From Streptomyces broussonetiae (lineage in GTDB: Bacteria > Actinomycetota > Actinomycetes > Streptomycetales > Streptomycetaceae), in the NCBI RefSeq assembly GCF_009796285.1, contig NZ_CP047020.1, positions 1,302,001 through 1,366,000 of the forward strand: 64,000 nucleotides of DNA, given 5' to 3'. The position numbers were made by a program, and so were the translations under genes. The notes beneath the pieces are model-generated. The model searched no databases. It was given only the letters and a program-made list of their open reading frames with translations, and was not told the origin of the DNA. Below, piece after piece: positions 8,178 through 16,598 of this stretch (position 1 is its first letter; the number at the start of each line of letters is the position of its first letter).

Positions 8178-10490
8178 TCAGGCTCCGCCGGACGCGTGCC
8201 GCCGGCGGGCCACCGCGACCCGGCGGTACAGCTCGCCGGCCTCGGCTCCCCGGCCGAGCCGTTCCAGGCAGTGGGCCTCGTCGTTGCGGCTGGCGAGGGT
8301 CTCGGCATGGTCCGGGCCGAGGACGCGCTCGCGGGCGGCGGCGACCCGGCGGTACTCGGCGAGGGCGTCCGTCCACCGGCCCAGCCAGCCGAGGGCGACC
8401 GCGACCTCGCGGTGGCTGACGAGTGTGTCGGGGTGGGCGGGGCCGAGGGCGTGCTCGCGCAGCAGGCGTACGGCGCGCGCCTCGGTCAGGGCCTCCTCCC
8501 AGCGGCCGAGCCGGCCGAGGTTGACCCCGAGGCCGTGCCGGGCCCGGAGGGTCTCGGGGTGGGCGGGGCCCAGGACCCGGGAGCGGTCCTCGATCAGGTC
8601 GCGGTACAGGCTCAGGGCGTCCGCGCTGCGGCCCAGGCGGCCGAGGCTGAGCGCGGTCTCGTAGCGGGCGGCCAGGGTGTCGGCATGGTCCGGGCCGAGG
8701 ACGCGCTCCCTGGCCTCGGCGACCGCGCGGTACTGCCGCAGTGCCTCCGCCCAGCGACCCAACTGTCCTTGCGCGTAGGCGACTTCGCAGCGGGAGACCA
8801 GGGTGTCGGGGTGCTCGGGGCCGAGCACCCGGGCCCGGGCCGCGGCCACCTCGCGGGCCGTGCGGCAGGCGTCGTCCAGCCGGCCGAGCCGGCCCAGGGC
8901 GCAGGCGAGGTTGTGCCGGCAGCGCAGAGTGTCCGGGTGGTCGGGTCCCATGGCCCGCACCCGGGCGGCCAGCACCGCGCTGTACACGTGGTGAGCCTCG
9001 AAGTGACGGCCCAGCCGACCCAGCGCATAGGCGGTCTCCTGGCGGGCGGCGAGCGTGTCGGGGTGGTCGGGACCGAGCACGCGCGCTCTGGCCTCGGCGA
9101 TGTCCGTGTAGGCGGCGAGCGCATCGGCGACCCGGCCGGTGCGCACCAGAGCGAAGGCGGCCTCGTAGCGGCTGGCCAGGGTCTCGGGGTGGTCGGGGCC
9201 GAGCAGCGCGGCCCGCTCGGTGGCGACGGCCCGGTGCGCCTCGCCCGCCTGCGCCCAGCGGCCCTGCCCGGCCAGCCGTATGCCCTCGCGATGCCGTGCG
9301 GCCAGGTCCGCCGCGCGCTCCACGGGAAGGGGAGCGGCGGGGCGTCGCACCCGAGCGGGCCCGTCGCGGCCGGTCGTGCCCACCGGCCGGTAGCCGGCTG
9401 CCGGACACGGCTCCTCGTCTCCTGTGGGCGCGATCGGACCGCGGCGGACGTCGTCCGTCCTCCTGGGCGCCGCCGGTACCGCGTCCCAGCGGCCGGACAG
9501 AGCCGCCCCCGGGTCGGGCGACAGGGCGCCCAGCGCGGCGCCGAGCGCCTTGTGGCCGGTGGTCATGCCCCGGGTCCAGGTCGGCAGCCGGGACCCGCCC
9601 TTGGGATCCGGCAGTTCGACGGCCGTGACGGCAGCGGGCGTTGTGCCCCCGCCCTGGATCCGGCGGATCAACTCGTCGGCGTCGTCCGGTCGTTCCTCGG
9701 GGCGTTTGGCCAGCAGGGCAAGGACGATCTCCTCGAGGCGGCCGGGCAGTTCCGGGCGCAGCTCGCGCAGGGGGCGGGGCGGGGTGCCGCGATGGCCGAC
9801 GAGAACGGCCCAGGCGTCCTCGAGGTCGAAGGGCGGCGCGCCGGTGGCGATTTCGTACAGGACGCAGCCCAGCGAGTACAGGTCGCTGCGCCGGTCCACC
9901 TCGCCGCCGCCGATCTGCTCCGGGGACATGTAGTGCGGGGTACCGAGGGCGACGCCGGTGCCGGTCAGCCGGGCGGTGAAGCCGATGTCGTCGCCGAGGC
10001 GGGCGATGCCGAAGTCGCAGATCTTCACGGTTCCGTCGGTCAGTCGCACGATGTTGGCCGGTTTCAAGTCGCGGTGCACTATGCCGTGCTGATGGGTGTA
10101 GGCGAGAGCGGCGGCGACCTGGACGGCGATGTCGGTCACGTCGTCGACGGGCAGGGGATGCCCCTTGTTGTCCTGGAGCAGCCGGCTCAGGTCACGGCCG
10201 TCCAACAGCTCCATGACCAGGTACGGCACGCCGTCGCTCTCGCCGAAGTCATGGACGACGGTCACCCCGCGGTGCGAGAGCGCGGCGGCCACCCGGGCCT
10301 CGCGGCGGAACCGTTCCCGCAGGACGCGGGCGAGCGCCGGATCATGGTAAGGGCCGAGCGGTTTGAGGCACTTGACCGCGACCTGGCGGCCGAGGGACTC
10401 GTCCCGGGCCCGCCACACCTCGCCCATCCCGCCCCGCCCGAGCAGCTCGAGCAGCCGGTACCGGTCCTGTATGAGCCTGTTCTCCCCCAT
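8178..10490 (-). CDS. Ser/Thr protein kinase with C-terminal TPR repeats
   Basis: The 770-residue protein has an N-terminal Hanks-type kinase domain (about residues 9-270): glycine loop LLGRGGMGEVW, VAIK-type lysine in VAVKCLKPL, catalytic loop HRDLKPANIV, DFGIAR, and GTPHYMSPEQ. After a linker with no evident transmembrane segment, residues from about 400 to the end are eight tandem units of about 42 residues, each carrying a (L/M)GPxHxxTL motif and ending in a LGRLGR-like turn, as in kinesin-light-chain/TPR_12 repeats. It is therefore probably a soluble kinase with a protein-binding scaffold. The repeat units are GC-rich and close in sequence, suggesting recent expansion. Confidence 0.92.
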   Translation of the reverse strand: MGENRLIQDRYRLLELLGRGGMGEVWRARDESLGRQVAVKCLKPLGPYHDPALARVLRERFRREARVAAALSHRGVTVVHDFGESDGVPYLVMELLDGRDLSRLLQDNKGHPLPVDDVTDIAVQVAAALAYTHQHGIVHRDLKPANIVRLTDGTVKICDFGIARLGDDIGFTARLTGTGVALGTPHYMSPEQIGGGEVDRRSDLYSLGCVLYEIATGAPPFDLEDAWAVLVGHRGTPPRPLRELRPELPGRLEEIVLALLAKRPEERPDDADELIRRIQGGGTTPAAVTAVELPDPKGGSRLPTWTRGMTTGHKALGAALGALSPDPGAALSGRWDAVPAAPRRTDDVRRGPIAPTGDEEPCPAAGYRPVGTTGRDGPARVRRPAAPLPVERAADLAARHREGIRLAGQGRWAQAGEAHRAVATERAALLGPDHPETLASRYEAAFALVRTGRVADALAAYTDIAEARARVLGPDHPDTLAARQETAYALGRLGRHFEAHHVYSAVLAARVRAMGPDHPDTLRCRHNLACALGRLGRLDDACRTAREVAAARARVLGPEHPDTLVSRCEVAYAQGQLGRWAEALRQYRAVAEARERVLGPDHADTLAARYETALSLGRLGRSADALSLYRDLIEDRSRVLGPAHPETLRARHGLGVNLGRLGRWEEALTEARAVRLLREHALGPAHPDTLVSHREVAVALGWLGRWTDALAEYRRVAAARERVLGPDHAETLASRNDEAHCLERLGRGAEAGELYRRVAVARRRHASGGA

Positions 10491-10616
10491 AGCGATCCGC
10501 CGCCCCCGTCGCCGCCCCGCCCCGCCCCGCCCCGGGAGTCAGGCCCCGGACCGCCCCTGGCCGCACCGTGCCGGCCCGATCCGCGACACACCCCCCTGCT
10601 CGTCCAGTATGGCGGC

Positions 10617-11483
10617 CTATCGTCCAAGTTTGTACGGCGCTGGACGCGCGTCAGGGCCGAGCCTCGCCACGGCGCGCAGGACGTGTTTGGGCGGCAGCTG
10701 CCAGCGCACACGCGCGGGAACACTCCGCAGCACCCTGCCCGTGACCCGTAGTCGACGGGTGACGACGGCGGGTGCGGGGGCCGGTCTGCCGTACAGCTCA
10801 TGGGCGTACGGCGGCAGCGCGGCGTACGCCAGATGCGCCACGCGCCGCCACAGCAGCTCGCGCGCCGGTACGAGGAGGGGATGCGTCGGCGGACGGAGCA
10901 GGAAGTCGTCCACCACGCGTGCCTCGGGTCCCGCGGCCAGCTCGGGGCGCACCTTCTCGAAGTACGCGGCCAGTTCCGCACGGCTCGCCGGTACGGCCTC
11001 GGGCTCGAGGCCCACCAGGCGTGCGCCGACCCGGTGCTCGGCTATGTAGCGGTCGGCCTGGGCGTCGGTGAGCGGGAAGCCGGAGCGGCGCAGGACGTGC
11101 AGATAGGAGTCGATCTCCGCGCAGTGCACCCACAGCAGCAGCGCGGGTTCGTCCACGCCGTAGCGCTCCGCGGTGTCCGGGTCGGTCGCCGTCAGCATGC
11201 TGTGGATCTTCCGCACCCGGGCGCCGGCCCGCTCGGCGGCTTCGGTGGTGCCGTACGTCGTCGTGCCGACGAAGTTGGCGGTACGCCTGAGCCGGCCCCA
11301 CGCGTCCTGCCGGAAGTCGGAGTTCTGGATCACGCCCCGCACCGCTCGCGGGTGCAGGGCCTGCAGGTACAGCGCTCGGATGCCGGCGACCCACATCATG
11401 GGGTCGCAGTGCATCTGCCAGGTCACGGAGTTCGGCGTGAAGAGCCCGGGATCACCGATGTCCGCAGGTGTGACCACAGCCAT
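10617..11483 (-). CDS. MpaB/DUF2236-family oxygenase
   Basis: This 288-residue protein reads as a DUF2236 (oxygenase MpaB / latex-clearing-protein-like) family member: SVTWQMHCDPMMWVAGIRAL, then LQALHPRAVRGVIQNSDF with the histidine region characteristic of the fold, and LLWVHCAEIDSYLHV. Members bind b-type haem or are uncharacterised oxidases. I placed the start at ATG 11483 (MAVVTPADIGDPG) because AGAGGTGG lies directly upstream; a longer reading frame to 11672 begins with non-conserved low-quality sequence. The substrate is unknown. Confidence 0.8.
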   Translation of the reverse strand: MAVVTPADIGDPGLFTPNSVTWQMHCDPMMWVAGIRALYLQALHPRAVRGVIQNSDFRQDAWGRLRRTANFVGTTTYGTTEAAERAGARVRKIHSMLTATDPDTAERYGVDEPALLLWVHCAEIDSYLHVLRRSGFPLTDAQADRYIAEHRVGARLVGLEPEAVPASRAELAAYFEKVRPELAAGPEARVVDDFLLRPPTHPLLVPARELLWRRVAHLAYAALPPYAHELYGRPAPAPAVVTRRLRVTGRVLRSVPARVRWQLPPKHVLRAVARLGPDARPAPYKLGR

Positions 11484-11747
11484 GGGTTGCCACCTCTTGT
11501 CGCTGTCCGACCTGAACCTGTCCGACCAGTGGCAGCGCGCCACCGGGCCCTCTTGGCACGTGGGTGCAGGCCGACGGTTCCGTGTGCGCCAGTCCCGGCA
11601 GCGACGACACTGATCACGCGCCTCGAAGCACCACTCTGCCACCGGTTCCTGCCCATACCGACAGTGGATCATTCACCCGAAGCCACACCGCCCATGCGCC
11701 TCTCCCTCCGCGTGCCTCCGGCATGCGGTGAGGCGGACCGTGTGGCA

Positions 11748-11762
11748 GGGGCCGAAGGACCC
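11748..11762. promoter_or_regulatory. putative OsdR/DevR-type box
   Basis: GGGGCCGAAGGACCC lies about 83 bp upstream of the cyclic-nucleotide-domain gene at 11845. It fits the island-wide pattern GGGnCCnnCGGnCCC (read on the minus strand as GGGTCCTTCGGCCCC). The rest of the 11484-11844 gap shows no gene; it is the divergent promoter region between the MpaB-like gene and this one. Confidence 0.5.
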
Positions 11763-11844
11763 ACGGCCGGGTCCTGGCGGCCCGTGGTGCCGGGCATCGC
11801 ACGCGCCCAGGCTGGAGACGCACACCCTGAAGGGAGCAGGTGCG

Positions 11845-12303
11845 ATGGCCCCCACCACCACGTTGGGCGCGGCACTCGAACCCGTGCACCGCGAGCAGTT
11901 GATGGGCCTCGCCCGCGAGGTCTCCTTCGAGGCCGGGGTCCGCCTGTTCGAGGAGGGCCGGCGCGCCGACCGCTTCTGGATCGTGCGCACCGGGGCCGTC
12001 GCCCTCGATCTGCATGCACCGGGCCGCCGCGCCGCCGTCATCGACACCCTCAGGTACGGCGAACTGGTCGGCTGCTGCTGGCAGTTCCCGCCGTACCTCT
12101 GGCACCTGGGCGCCGAGGCGACGAGCCCGGTGCGCGCCTGGGAGTTCGATGCCGATGCCGTGCGGGCGCTGTGCGCCGAGGACGCCGGGTCCGGCCGGGC
12201 GATCGCCGTCCGGGTCGCAGGGGTGATCGCCCAGCCGCTCCGGGCCACCCGGGAACGCCTGCTCGACCTGTACGCCCCCTACGGCAGCGGCGGGCTGATA
12301 TGA
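11845..12303 (+). CDS. cyclic nucleotide-binding domain protein
   Basis: A 152-residue protein with a single cNMP-binding/Crp-like beta-barrel: VSFEAGVRLFEEGRRADRFW, then IVRTGAVALDLHAPGRR and IDTLRYGELVG, the usual PBC-like loop. There is no C-terminal helix-turn-helix, so it is not a Crp/Fnr transcription factor. It may be a stand-alone sensor acting through protein contact. ATG 11845 is preferred because AGGGAG precedes it; an upstream ATG at 11728 would add non-conserved sequence over the putative box. It is followed 27 bp later by the first CBS-BON gene and is probably cotranscribed with it. Confidence 0.8.
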   Translation: MAPTTTLGAALEPVHREQLMGLAREVSFEAGVRLFEEGRRADRFWIVRTGAVALDLHAPGRRAAVIDTLRYGELVGCCWQFPPYLWHLGAEATSPVRAWEFDADAVRALCAEDAGSGRAIAVRVAGVIAQPLRATRERLLDLYAPYGSGGLI

Positions 12304-12330
12304 GACGTGCCCCCTCGTGAGGAGGAGATC

Positions 12331-12984
12331 ATGGAGAACAGCCCGCACCGCGTGTGCGACGTGATGACGCGTGCCGCCGTCGCCGTAGGCCGCACGGCCC
12401 CGTTCAAGGACGTGGTCGAGCGCATGGAGCAGTGGCAGGTGAGCGCCGTTCCGGTGCTGGAGGGCGACGGCCGGGTGGTCGGGCTCGTGTCCGAGGCCGA
12501 TCTGCTGCCCAAGGAGGAGTTCCGGGGCAGCGATCCGGACCGGTTCACCCAGCAGCGCCGGCTGTCCGACCTGGCCAAGGCGGGGGCGGTGACCGCCGAG
12601 GAGCTGATGAGCACGCCGGCCGTCACCGTGCAGGTGGACGCCACTCTCGCCGAGGCCGCGCGCATCATGTCGCTGCGGCACGTCAAACGGCTGCCCGTGG
12701 TGAACGCCGAGGGTCTGCTCGAAGGCGTGGTCAGCCGGGGGGATCTGCTGAAGGTGTTCCTGCGCCCGGACAACGAACTCGCCGACGAGATCCGGCGTGA
12801 CATCGTCGACGAACTGTTTCCGGCTCCGGTCGAGCCCGTGCACATCACGGTCGTGGACGGCGTGGCAACGCTGACCGGGCGGGTCGAGGACGCCTCCCGG
12901 ATACCGCTCGCCGTCCGTCTGGTGCGAGGCGTCGAGGGCGTGGTGGGCGTGGACTGCCGGCTCACCACGACCGGGGAGCGGTGA
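12331..12984 (+). CDS. CBS-BON domain protein (copy 1)
   Basis: A 217-residue protein with two CBS domains (about 8-65 and 90-150) and a C-terminal BON domain (about 160-217, VHITVVDGVATLTGRVEDAS). CBS pairs bind adenosyl ligands; BON domains bind surfaces or membranes. M. tuberculosis Hrp1 (Rv2626c), a hypoxia-response CBS protein, is a distant relative. Landmarks are VMTRAAVAVGRTAPFKDVVE, GLVSEADLLPKEE and VVSRGDLLKVFLRPD. The strong GAGGAGGAG ribosome site fixes ATG 12331. Two close paralogues lie at 13487 and 19398. Confidence 0.9.
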   Translation: MENSPHRVCDVMTRAAVAVGRTAPFKDVVERMEQWQVSAVPVLEGDGRVVGLVSEADLLPKEEFRGSDPDRFTQQRRLSDLAKAGAVTAEELMSTPAVTVQVDATLAEAARIMSLRHVKRLPVVNAEGLLEGVVSRGDLLKVFLRPDNELADEIRRDIVDELFPAPVEPVHITVVDGVATLTGRVEDASRIPLAVRLVRGVEGVVGVDCRLTTTGER

Positions 12985-13103
12985 GGCCGCGGACGGGGCC
13001 CGCCCGACACAGCCCGTGCGGTCGCCCGACACAGCGCCCGTGCGGTCGTCGGCGACGCGCCGGTGACGGCACGGGTTCGATGGCGACCGCACGGGTTCGA
13101 TGG

Positions 13104-13490
13104 TCAGGATGTTCGGCCTCTGCCTCCGCTCGGGTTCTCCCACTGCGGCCCGATCCGCTGCCGCTCCTCGTCCCACTCGGCCATACGAAGTCGGATGATC
13201 GGATGAGCCGGGCGCGGACACCACCCGGTCCCTCGGGGCCGTCCACACCGCGACCCGGCTGCCCACCGCGGTGCCCGGGAGGATCTACGCCCCGCCCGTG
13301 TGTGCCACAGCGCCGCTGAGGACGGCGGACACCGCAGGCGCCGGTTCGACCGGTCGACGGCCTGCGCGGCCACCACTGCCGCGCCAACTCCGACGAGTAC
13401 CGCGGGCATTCGGATGACGAGCGCGGTCCAGCCCTCGACGACATCGCCGTGCCGCCGCGGCGGGTTGCGACGCCAGTGCCACGGCCTCAC
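13104..13490 (-). pseudogene. decayed Rv1733c-family membrane protein
   Basis: The frame starts at GTG 13490, overlapping the TGA of the CBS-BON gene by four bases. It reads RPWHWRRNPPRRHGDVVEGW plus one hydrophobic segment and ends LRMAEWDEERQRIGPQWENP. Both ends match the intact 194-residue homologue at 63054 (RWQRNPLRRHSDVVEAW ... RMAEWEREWAQTGPRWNQP). The middle does not match in this frame. A neighbouring frame near 13220-13270 encodes PGTAVGSRVAVWTAPRDRV, equivalent to PAGTRIGDTVSVWFDGQGRA of the homologue. The gene has thus lost its second membrane segment and carries compensating frameshifts. Family knowledge: Rv1733c is a DosR-regulon membrane protein. Confidence 0.7.
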
Positions 13491-14176
13491 CGGGGTGACC
13501 GTCGTGGCGTTCCTGCGGTCGTCGCCGCGCGGGGCGGGCCGGTCAGTGCGCACCTGACGTCGACCACGCCCGGCACTGCCCGGGCGAGCCGGGCGGCCAG
13601 TGGGATCAGCACGGTCTCATGGGCCGGCCCGGAGAGTGCGACGACGCCGTCGTGCACCTCGATCCGGATCGCGTCGGAGCGCGGGCCGAAGAGCCGTACG
13701 ACGATCTCCTGCCGCACCTCCGCGGCGATGTCGCCATCGGGCCGCAGGAAGACCTTCAGCAGGTCGGAGCGGCTCACGATGCCCTTCAGGATGCCGTCGC
13801 GGCCGACGACCGGGAGCCGTTTGACCCCGGTACGCGCCATGATGCGGGCGGCGTGCGCAAGGGTGGCCTCGGGCCGCGTGGTCACGGCCGGGGCGGTCAT
13901 CAGCTCACCCGCCGTCACCGCGTCCGCCTTGCCCACGTCGGCGAGGTGCGCCGGCTGCCCGTATCGCCCGACGTCTGCGTCGCTGTACTCCTGCTTGGGC
14001 AGCAGATCGGCCTCGGAGACGACGCCCACGACCACTCCACTGTCGTCCAGCACCGGCAGGGCGCTGACCCGCCATTCCTGCATGGCCCGCACGATGTCCT
14101 TGAAGACCGCGCCGGCGCGCAGGGCTACGACCCGGTGGGTCATCACGTCGTTCACGACGGTCGCGGTGCCGTTCAT
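13487..14176 (-). CDS. CBS-BON domain protein (copy 2)
   Basis: A 229-residue paralogue of the 12331 and 19398 products: CBS1 (VMTHRVVALRAGAVFKDIVR), GVVSEADLLPKQEY, CBS2 (ATLAHAARIMARTGVKRLPV), IVSRSDLLKVFLRPDGDI and a BON domain (IEVHDGVVALSGPAHE). ATG 14176 has GGAGGA just upstream and is preferred over the in-frame ATG at 14206. Its stop codon overlaps the GTG of the Rv1733c-like remnant, so the two were once a translationally coupled pair. A half-conserved regulator box sits about 70 bp upstream. Confidence 0.9.
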   Translation of the reverse strand: MNGTATVVNDVMTHRVVALRAGAVFKDIVRAMQEWRVSALPVLDDSGVVVGVVSEADLLPKQEYSDADVGRYGQPAHLADVGKADAVTAGELMTAPAVTTRPEATLAHAARIMARTGVKRLPVVGRDGILKGIVSRSDLLKVFLRPDGDIAAEVRQEIVVRLFGPRSDAIRIEVHDGVVALSGPAHETVLIPLAARLARAVPGVVDVRCALTGPPRAATTAGTPRRSPR

Positions 14177-14246
14177 GGCGTCCTCCAAGGACTGGGCTGC
14201 CGTCATCGGACGCCTTCAGGCTGCGGCGCGGATCCGCCCGAGTCAT

Positions 14247-14260
14247 GGGCCGAGTGGGCC
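14247..14260. promoter_or_regulatory. putative OsdR/DevR-type box (imperfect)
   Basis: GGGCCGAGTGGGCC (reverse strand GGCCCACTCGGCCC) lies about 70 bp upstream of the CBS-BON start at 14176. The TCGGCCC half matches the other boxes exactly; the other half is weak. Confidence 0.35.
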
Positions 14261-14331
14261 CGGGACACTTCCCCCGTCGGCCCCGTCGGCCCCTGACCCC
14301 GTGCCCCGTGCCCCGTAAGGAGCCGCCCACG

Positions 14332-16059
14332 TCACAGGGGCTGTGTCACGGGCAGCGGGACATGCCAGTCAAGCACCGTGCCGCCGCTCTCGGGACCGCT
14401 GACCTCCAGCCGCCCGCCGAGCTGTTCCGCCCGCTCGGCCATGTTGCGCAGCCCGCTGCGCCGGCCGCCCGCCGGGATGCCCACGCCGTTGTCCGAGATC
14501 TTCAGACGTATCTCGCGGCCGTCGGTCGTGAGCGCCACGTCCGCCCGGCCGGCGTGTGCGTGCCGAGCGATGTTGACCAGGGCCTCGGAGAGCACGGCCA
14601 CGACATGGTCGGCGATCTCGCACGGCACATCGGTGTCGAGCAGGCCCTCCATGCGCAGGCTGGGTGCGAAGCCCAGGACGGGCGCGGCCTCGCCGGCCAC
14701 CTGGACGAGCCGGGCCCGCAGCCCGCTGCCGATGGTGGGTTCACGGGCCCGCAGGCCGAAGATCGCCGACCGGATGATCTTGATGGTCTCGTCCAGGTCG
14801 TCCACGGCCCGCAGCACCCGCTCGGAGGCTTCCGGGTGCTCGATGAAGCGGCCCGCGCTCTGCAGGGTCATCCCGGTGGCGAACAGCCGCTGGATGGCCA
14901 GGTCGTGCAGATCGCGGGCGATCCGGTCACGGTCCTGCAGGACGGCGATCTGCTGGGCGTCCTGCCGACGCTCGGCCAGCTCCATGGCGATCGCGGCCTG
15001 CGCCGCGAAGCCCAGCAGCATCTCGGTCTCCTTGCACGAGTAGGCCGCTCGCCCTGCCTCACGGGACAGGAGCACGACTCCGCGCACGCCCCCCTCACTG
15101 GTGCCGATGGGGATGGCCACGGCGGGGCCGAGCCCCTCGAAGCGCGGTGGCTCGGGACAGATCCGTTCGTCATGGCCGACGTCGCCACTGGTGACCGGGG
15201 CGGTGGTGGAGAACGCGAGCCCCATCAGCGTGCGGTCCAGGGGCAGCACCAGTCCGCGGTGTGCCTCTGCGTCCATGCCGACGGCGATCTCCACACTGAG
15301 TGCCTGGCTGCCCTCCAGCGGTATCGCGACCGCGGCCAGAGCCGAGCCGGAGATCTCCCGGGCACGTTCGGCGATCAGGTCCAGTGCCGCGGCACGTTCG
15401 CTGCCGGACATCAGGCTGTGGGCGATCTCCGCGTTCGCCAGCAGCCATCGTTCGCGCAGCCGCGCGTCCTCGTACAGGCGGGCGTTGTCGATGGCGACAC
15501 CGGCGGCGAAGGCCAGTGTGGACAGGACCGACTCGTCCTCCTCGTCGAACGCCAGCCCGCCGCGCTTCTCGGTCAGGTACAGATTGCCGAAGACCTGGTC
15601 GCGGACCCGGATCGGGACCCCCAGGAAGCTGCTCATCGGCGGGTGCTGGGCCGGGAAGCCGTACGACGCCGGGTGTTGGGAGAGCTTTTCGAGGCGCAGG
15701 GGTTCCGGGTGGCGGATCAGCTCGCCGAGGATGCCGTGGCCCTGGGGCAGGGGGCCGATCCGCGCGATCTGCTCCTCGGTGACACCGACGGTGTGAAAGC
15801 CCGAGAGTGTCCTGCCGTCGGGTCCGATGACACCGAGGGCCGCGTACTCGGCGTCCACCAGGGTCGCGGCCGCCTCGACGATGGAGCGCAGGGCCTGTTC
15901 CAGGTCCAGCTCCCGGCCGACGGCGAGGACCGCTCCGAGCAGACGGTGCACACGGTCCCGGGTACTGCGGACAGCGTCGATCCGGACCTGCAGTTCCTCC
16001 AGCAGCTCGTCGAACTTCAGCTGTGGCAGCAGGTCGCGGGGCTTGTCGGGAGTTTCCAC
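14332..16059 (-). CDS. DosS/DevS-like GAF sensor histidine kinase
   Basis: A 575-residue cytoplasmic kinase with two GAF domains (about 45-200 and 220-365), a HisKA_3 dimerisation domain with phospho-acceptor His385 in DRIARDLHDLAIQRLF, and a HATPase domain (IADHVVAVLSEALVNIARHA, LKISDNGVGIP). The architecture and the GAF-A segment ASYGFPAQHPPMSSFLGVPI closely resemble mycobacterial DosS/DosT. His139 in QHPPM appears to sit where DosS carries its haem-ligating histidine, an alignment from memory, so haem binding is plausible but unproven. The GTG start at 16059 follows GGGAGGGG. The likely partner is the response regulator at 20150, although the two are not adjacent. A perfect box lies upstream at 16201. 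Confidence 0.92.
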   Translation of the reverse strand: METPDKPRDLLPQLKFDELLEELQVRIDAVRSTRDRVHRLLGAVLAVGRELDLEQALRSIVEAAATLVDAEYAALGVIGPDGRTLSGFHTVGVTEEQIARIGPLPQGHGILGELIRHPEPLRLEKLSQHPASYGFPAQHPPMSSFLGVPIRVRDQVFGNLYLTEKRGGLAFDEEDESVLSTLAFAAGVAIDNARLYEDARLRERWLLANAEIAHSLMSGSERAAALDLIAERAREISGSALAAVAIPLEGSQALSVEIAVGMDAEAHRGLVLPLDRTLMGLAFSTTAPVTSGDVGHDERICPEPPRFEGLGPAVAIPIGTSEGGVRGVVLLSREAGRAAYSCKETEMLLGFAAQAAIAMELAERRQDAQQIAVLQDRDRIARDLHDLAIQRLFATGMTLQSAGRFIEHPEASERVLRAVDDLDETIKIIRSAIFGLRAREPTIGSGLRARLVQVAGEAAPVLGFAPSLRMEGLLDTDVPCEIADHVVAVLSEALVNIARHAHAGRADVALTTDGREIRLKISDNGVGIPAGGRRSGLRNMAERAEQLGGRLEVSGPESGGTVLDWHVPLPVTQPL

Positions 16060-16200
16060 CGCACCCCTCCCGGTCCCTCGGCTCGCCGACCCGTCCCGGC
16101 CGGGTCGCCTCCACGGTATCCCTCTCCAACAGGTGGCGGCATGCGGTAAGGGGCAACCCGGCCACCCGCGAGGAGGGCCCGGCGCGGCCAGGCCCGCAGA

Positions 16201-16214
16201 GGGCCGATCGGCCC
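16201..16214. promoter_or_regulatory. perfect palindromic OsdR/DevR-type box
   Basis: GGGCCGATCGGCCC is a perfect 14-bp palindrome, 142 bp upstream of the histidine kinase start. It has the GGGnC...GnCCC layout of the mycobacterial DevR box (GGGACTWWAGTCCC). It is the best copy in the window and the reference for the other calls. It could autoregulate the kinase, or have served the lost PPOX gene at 16260. Confidence 0.6.
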
Positions 16215-16259
16215 ACCCCGCGGGACCGAGGGCGCCTCCCCGCTGCTCCGCTCCCGGCC

Positions 16260-16514
16260 GACGCTGGACTCCACCTCGGGTGGAGCGTGGTCGTCACGGG
16301 ATACCCCCGCCTCGTCACCGACCCCGGTGAGCTGGACCGCATTCGCACGCTGTGGGAACCCCGGGCGCCGGAGCCGGGCATGGACCAGGCAGTCCGCATC
16401 CGTCCCGAACTGGTCACGGGCGTCCTGCTCACCGGCACGGACGAGCCACGGCGGCACCAGCGGGGTCCGGCACGGGACACCGCTGAGGCGGTGCACGTGT
16501 CGCGCGTCGCGTGA
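16260..16514 (+). pseudogene. C-terminal remnant of a PPOX-family flavin protein
   Basis: The plus strand encodes GWSVVVTGYPRLVTDPGELD and then MDQAVRIRPELVTGVLLTG, the typical C-terminal third of a pyridoxamine-5'-phosphate-oxidase-like protein (GWSVVV...VTD...WVRI.P..VTGRRI). The upstream 70-80 codons do not encode the rest of the fold and there is no credible start. It is therefore a truncated remnant, separate from the intact HTH-PPOX gene at 16599 on the other strand. The remaining bases of 16060-16598 hold the regulator box. Confidence 0.6.
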
Positions 16515-16598
16515 CGTGCACCGCCTCAGCATCCGCTCCGGTGCCGTCGGCGTCCCCTCTCGCCCGCCGCCTCGACGACAGACCCCGGGCCCGTGGTG

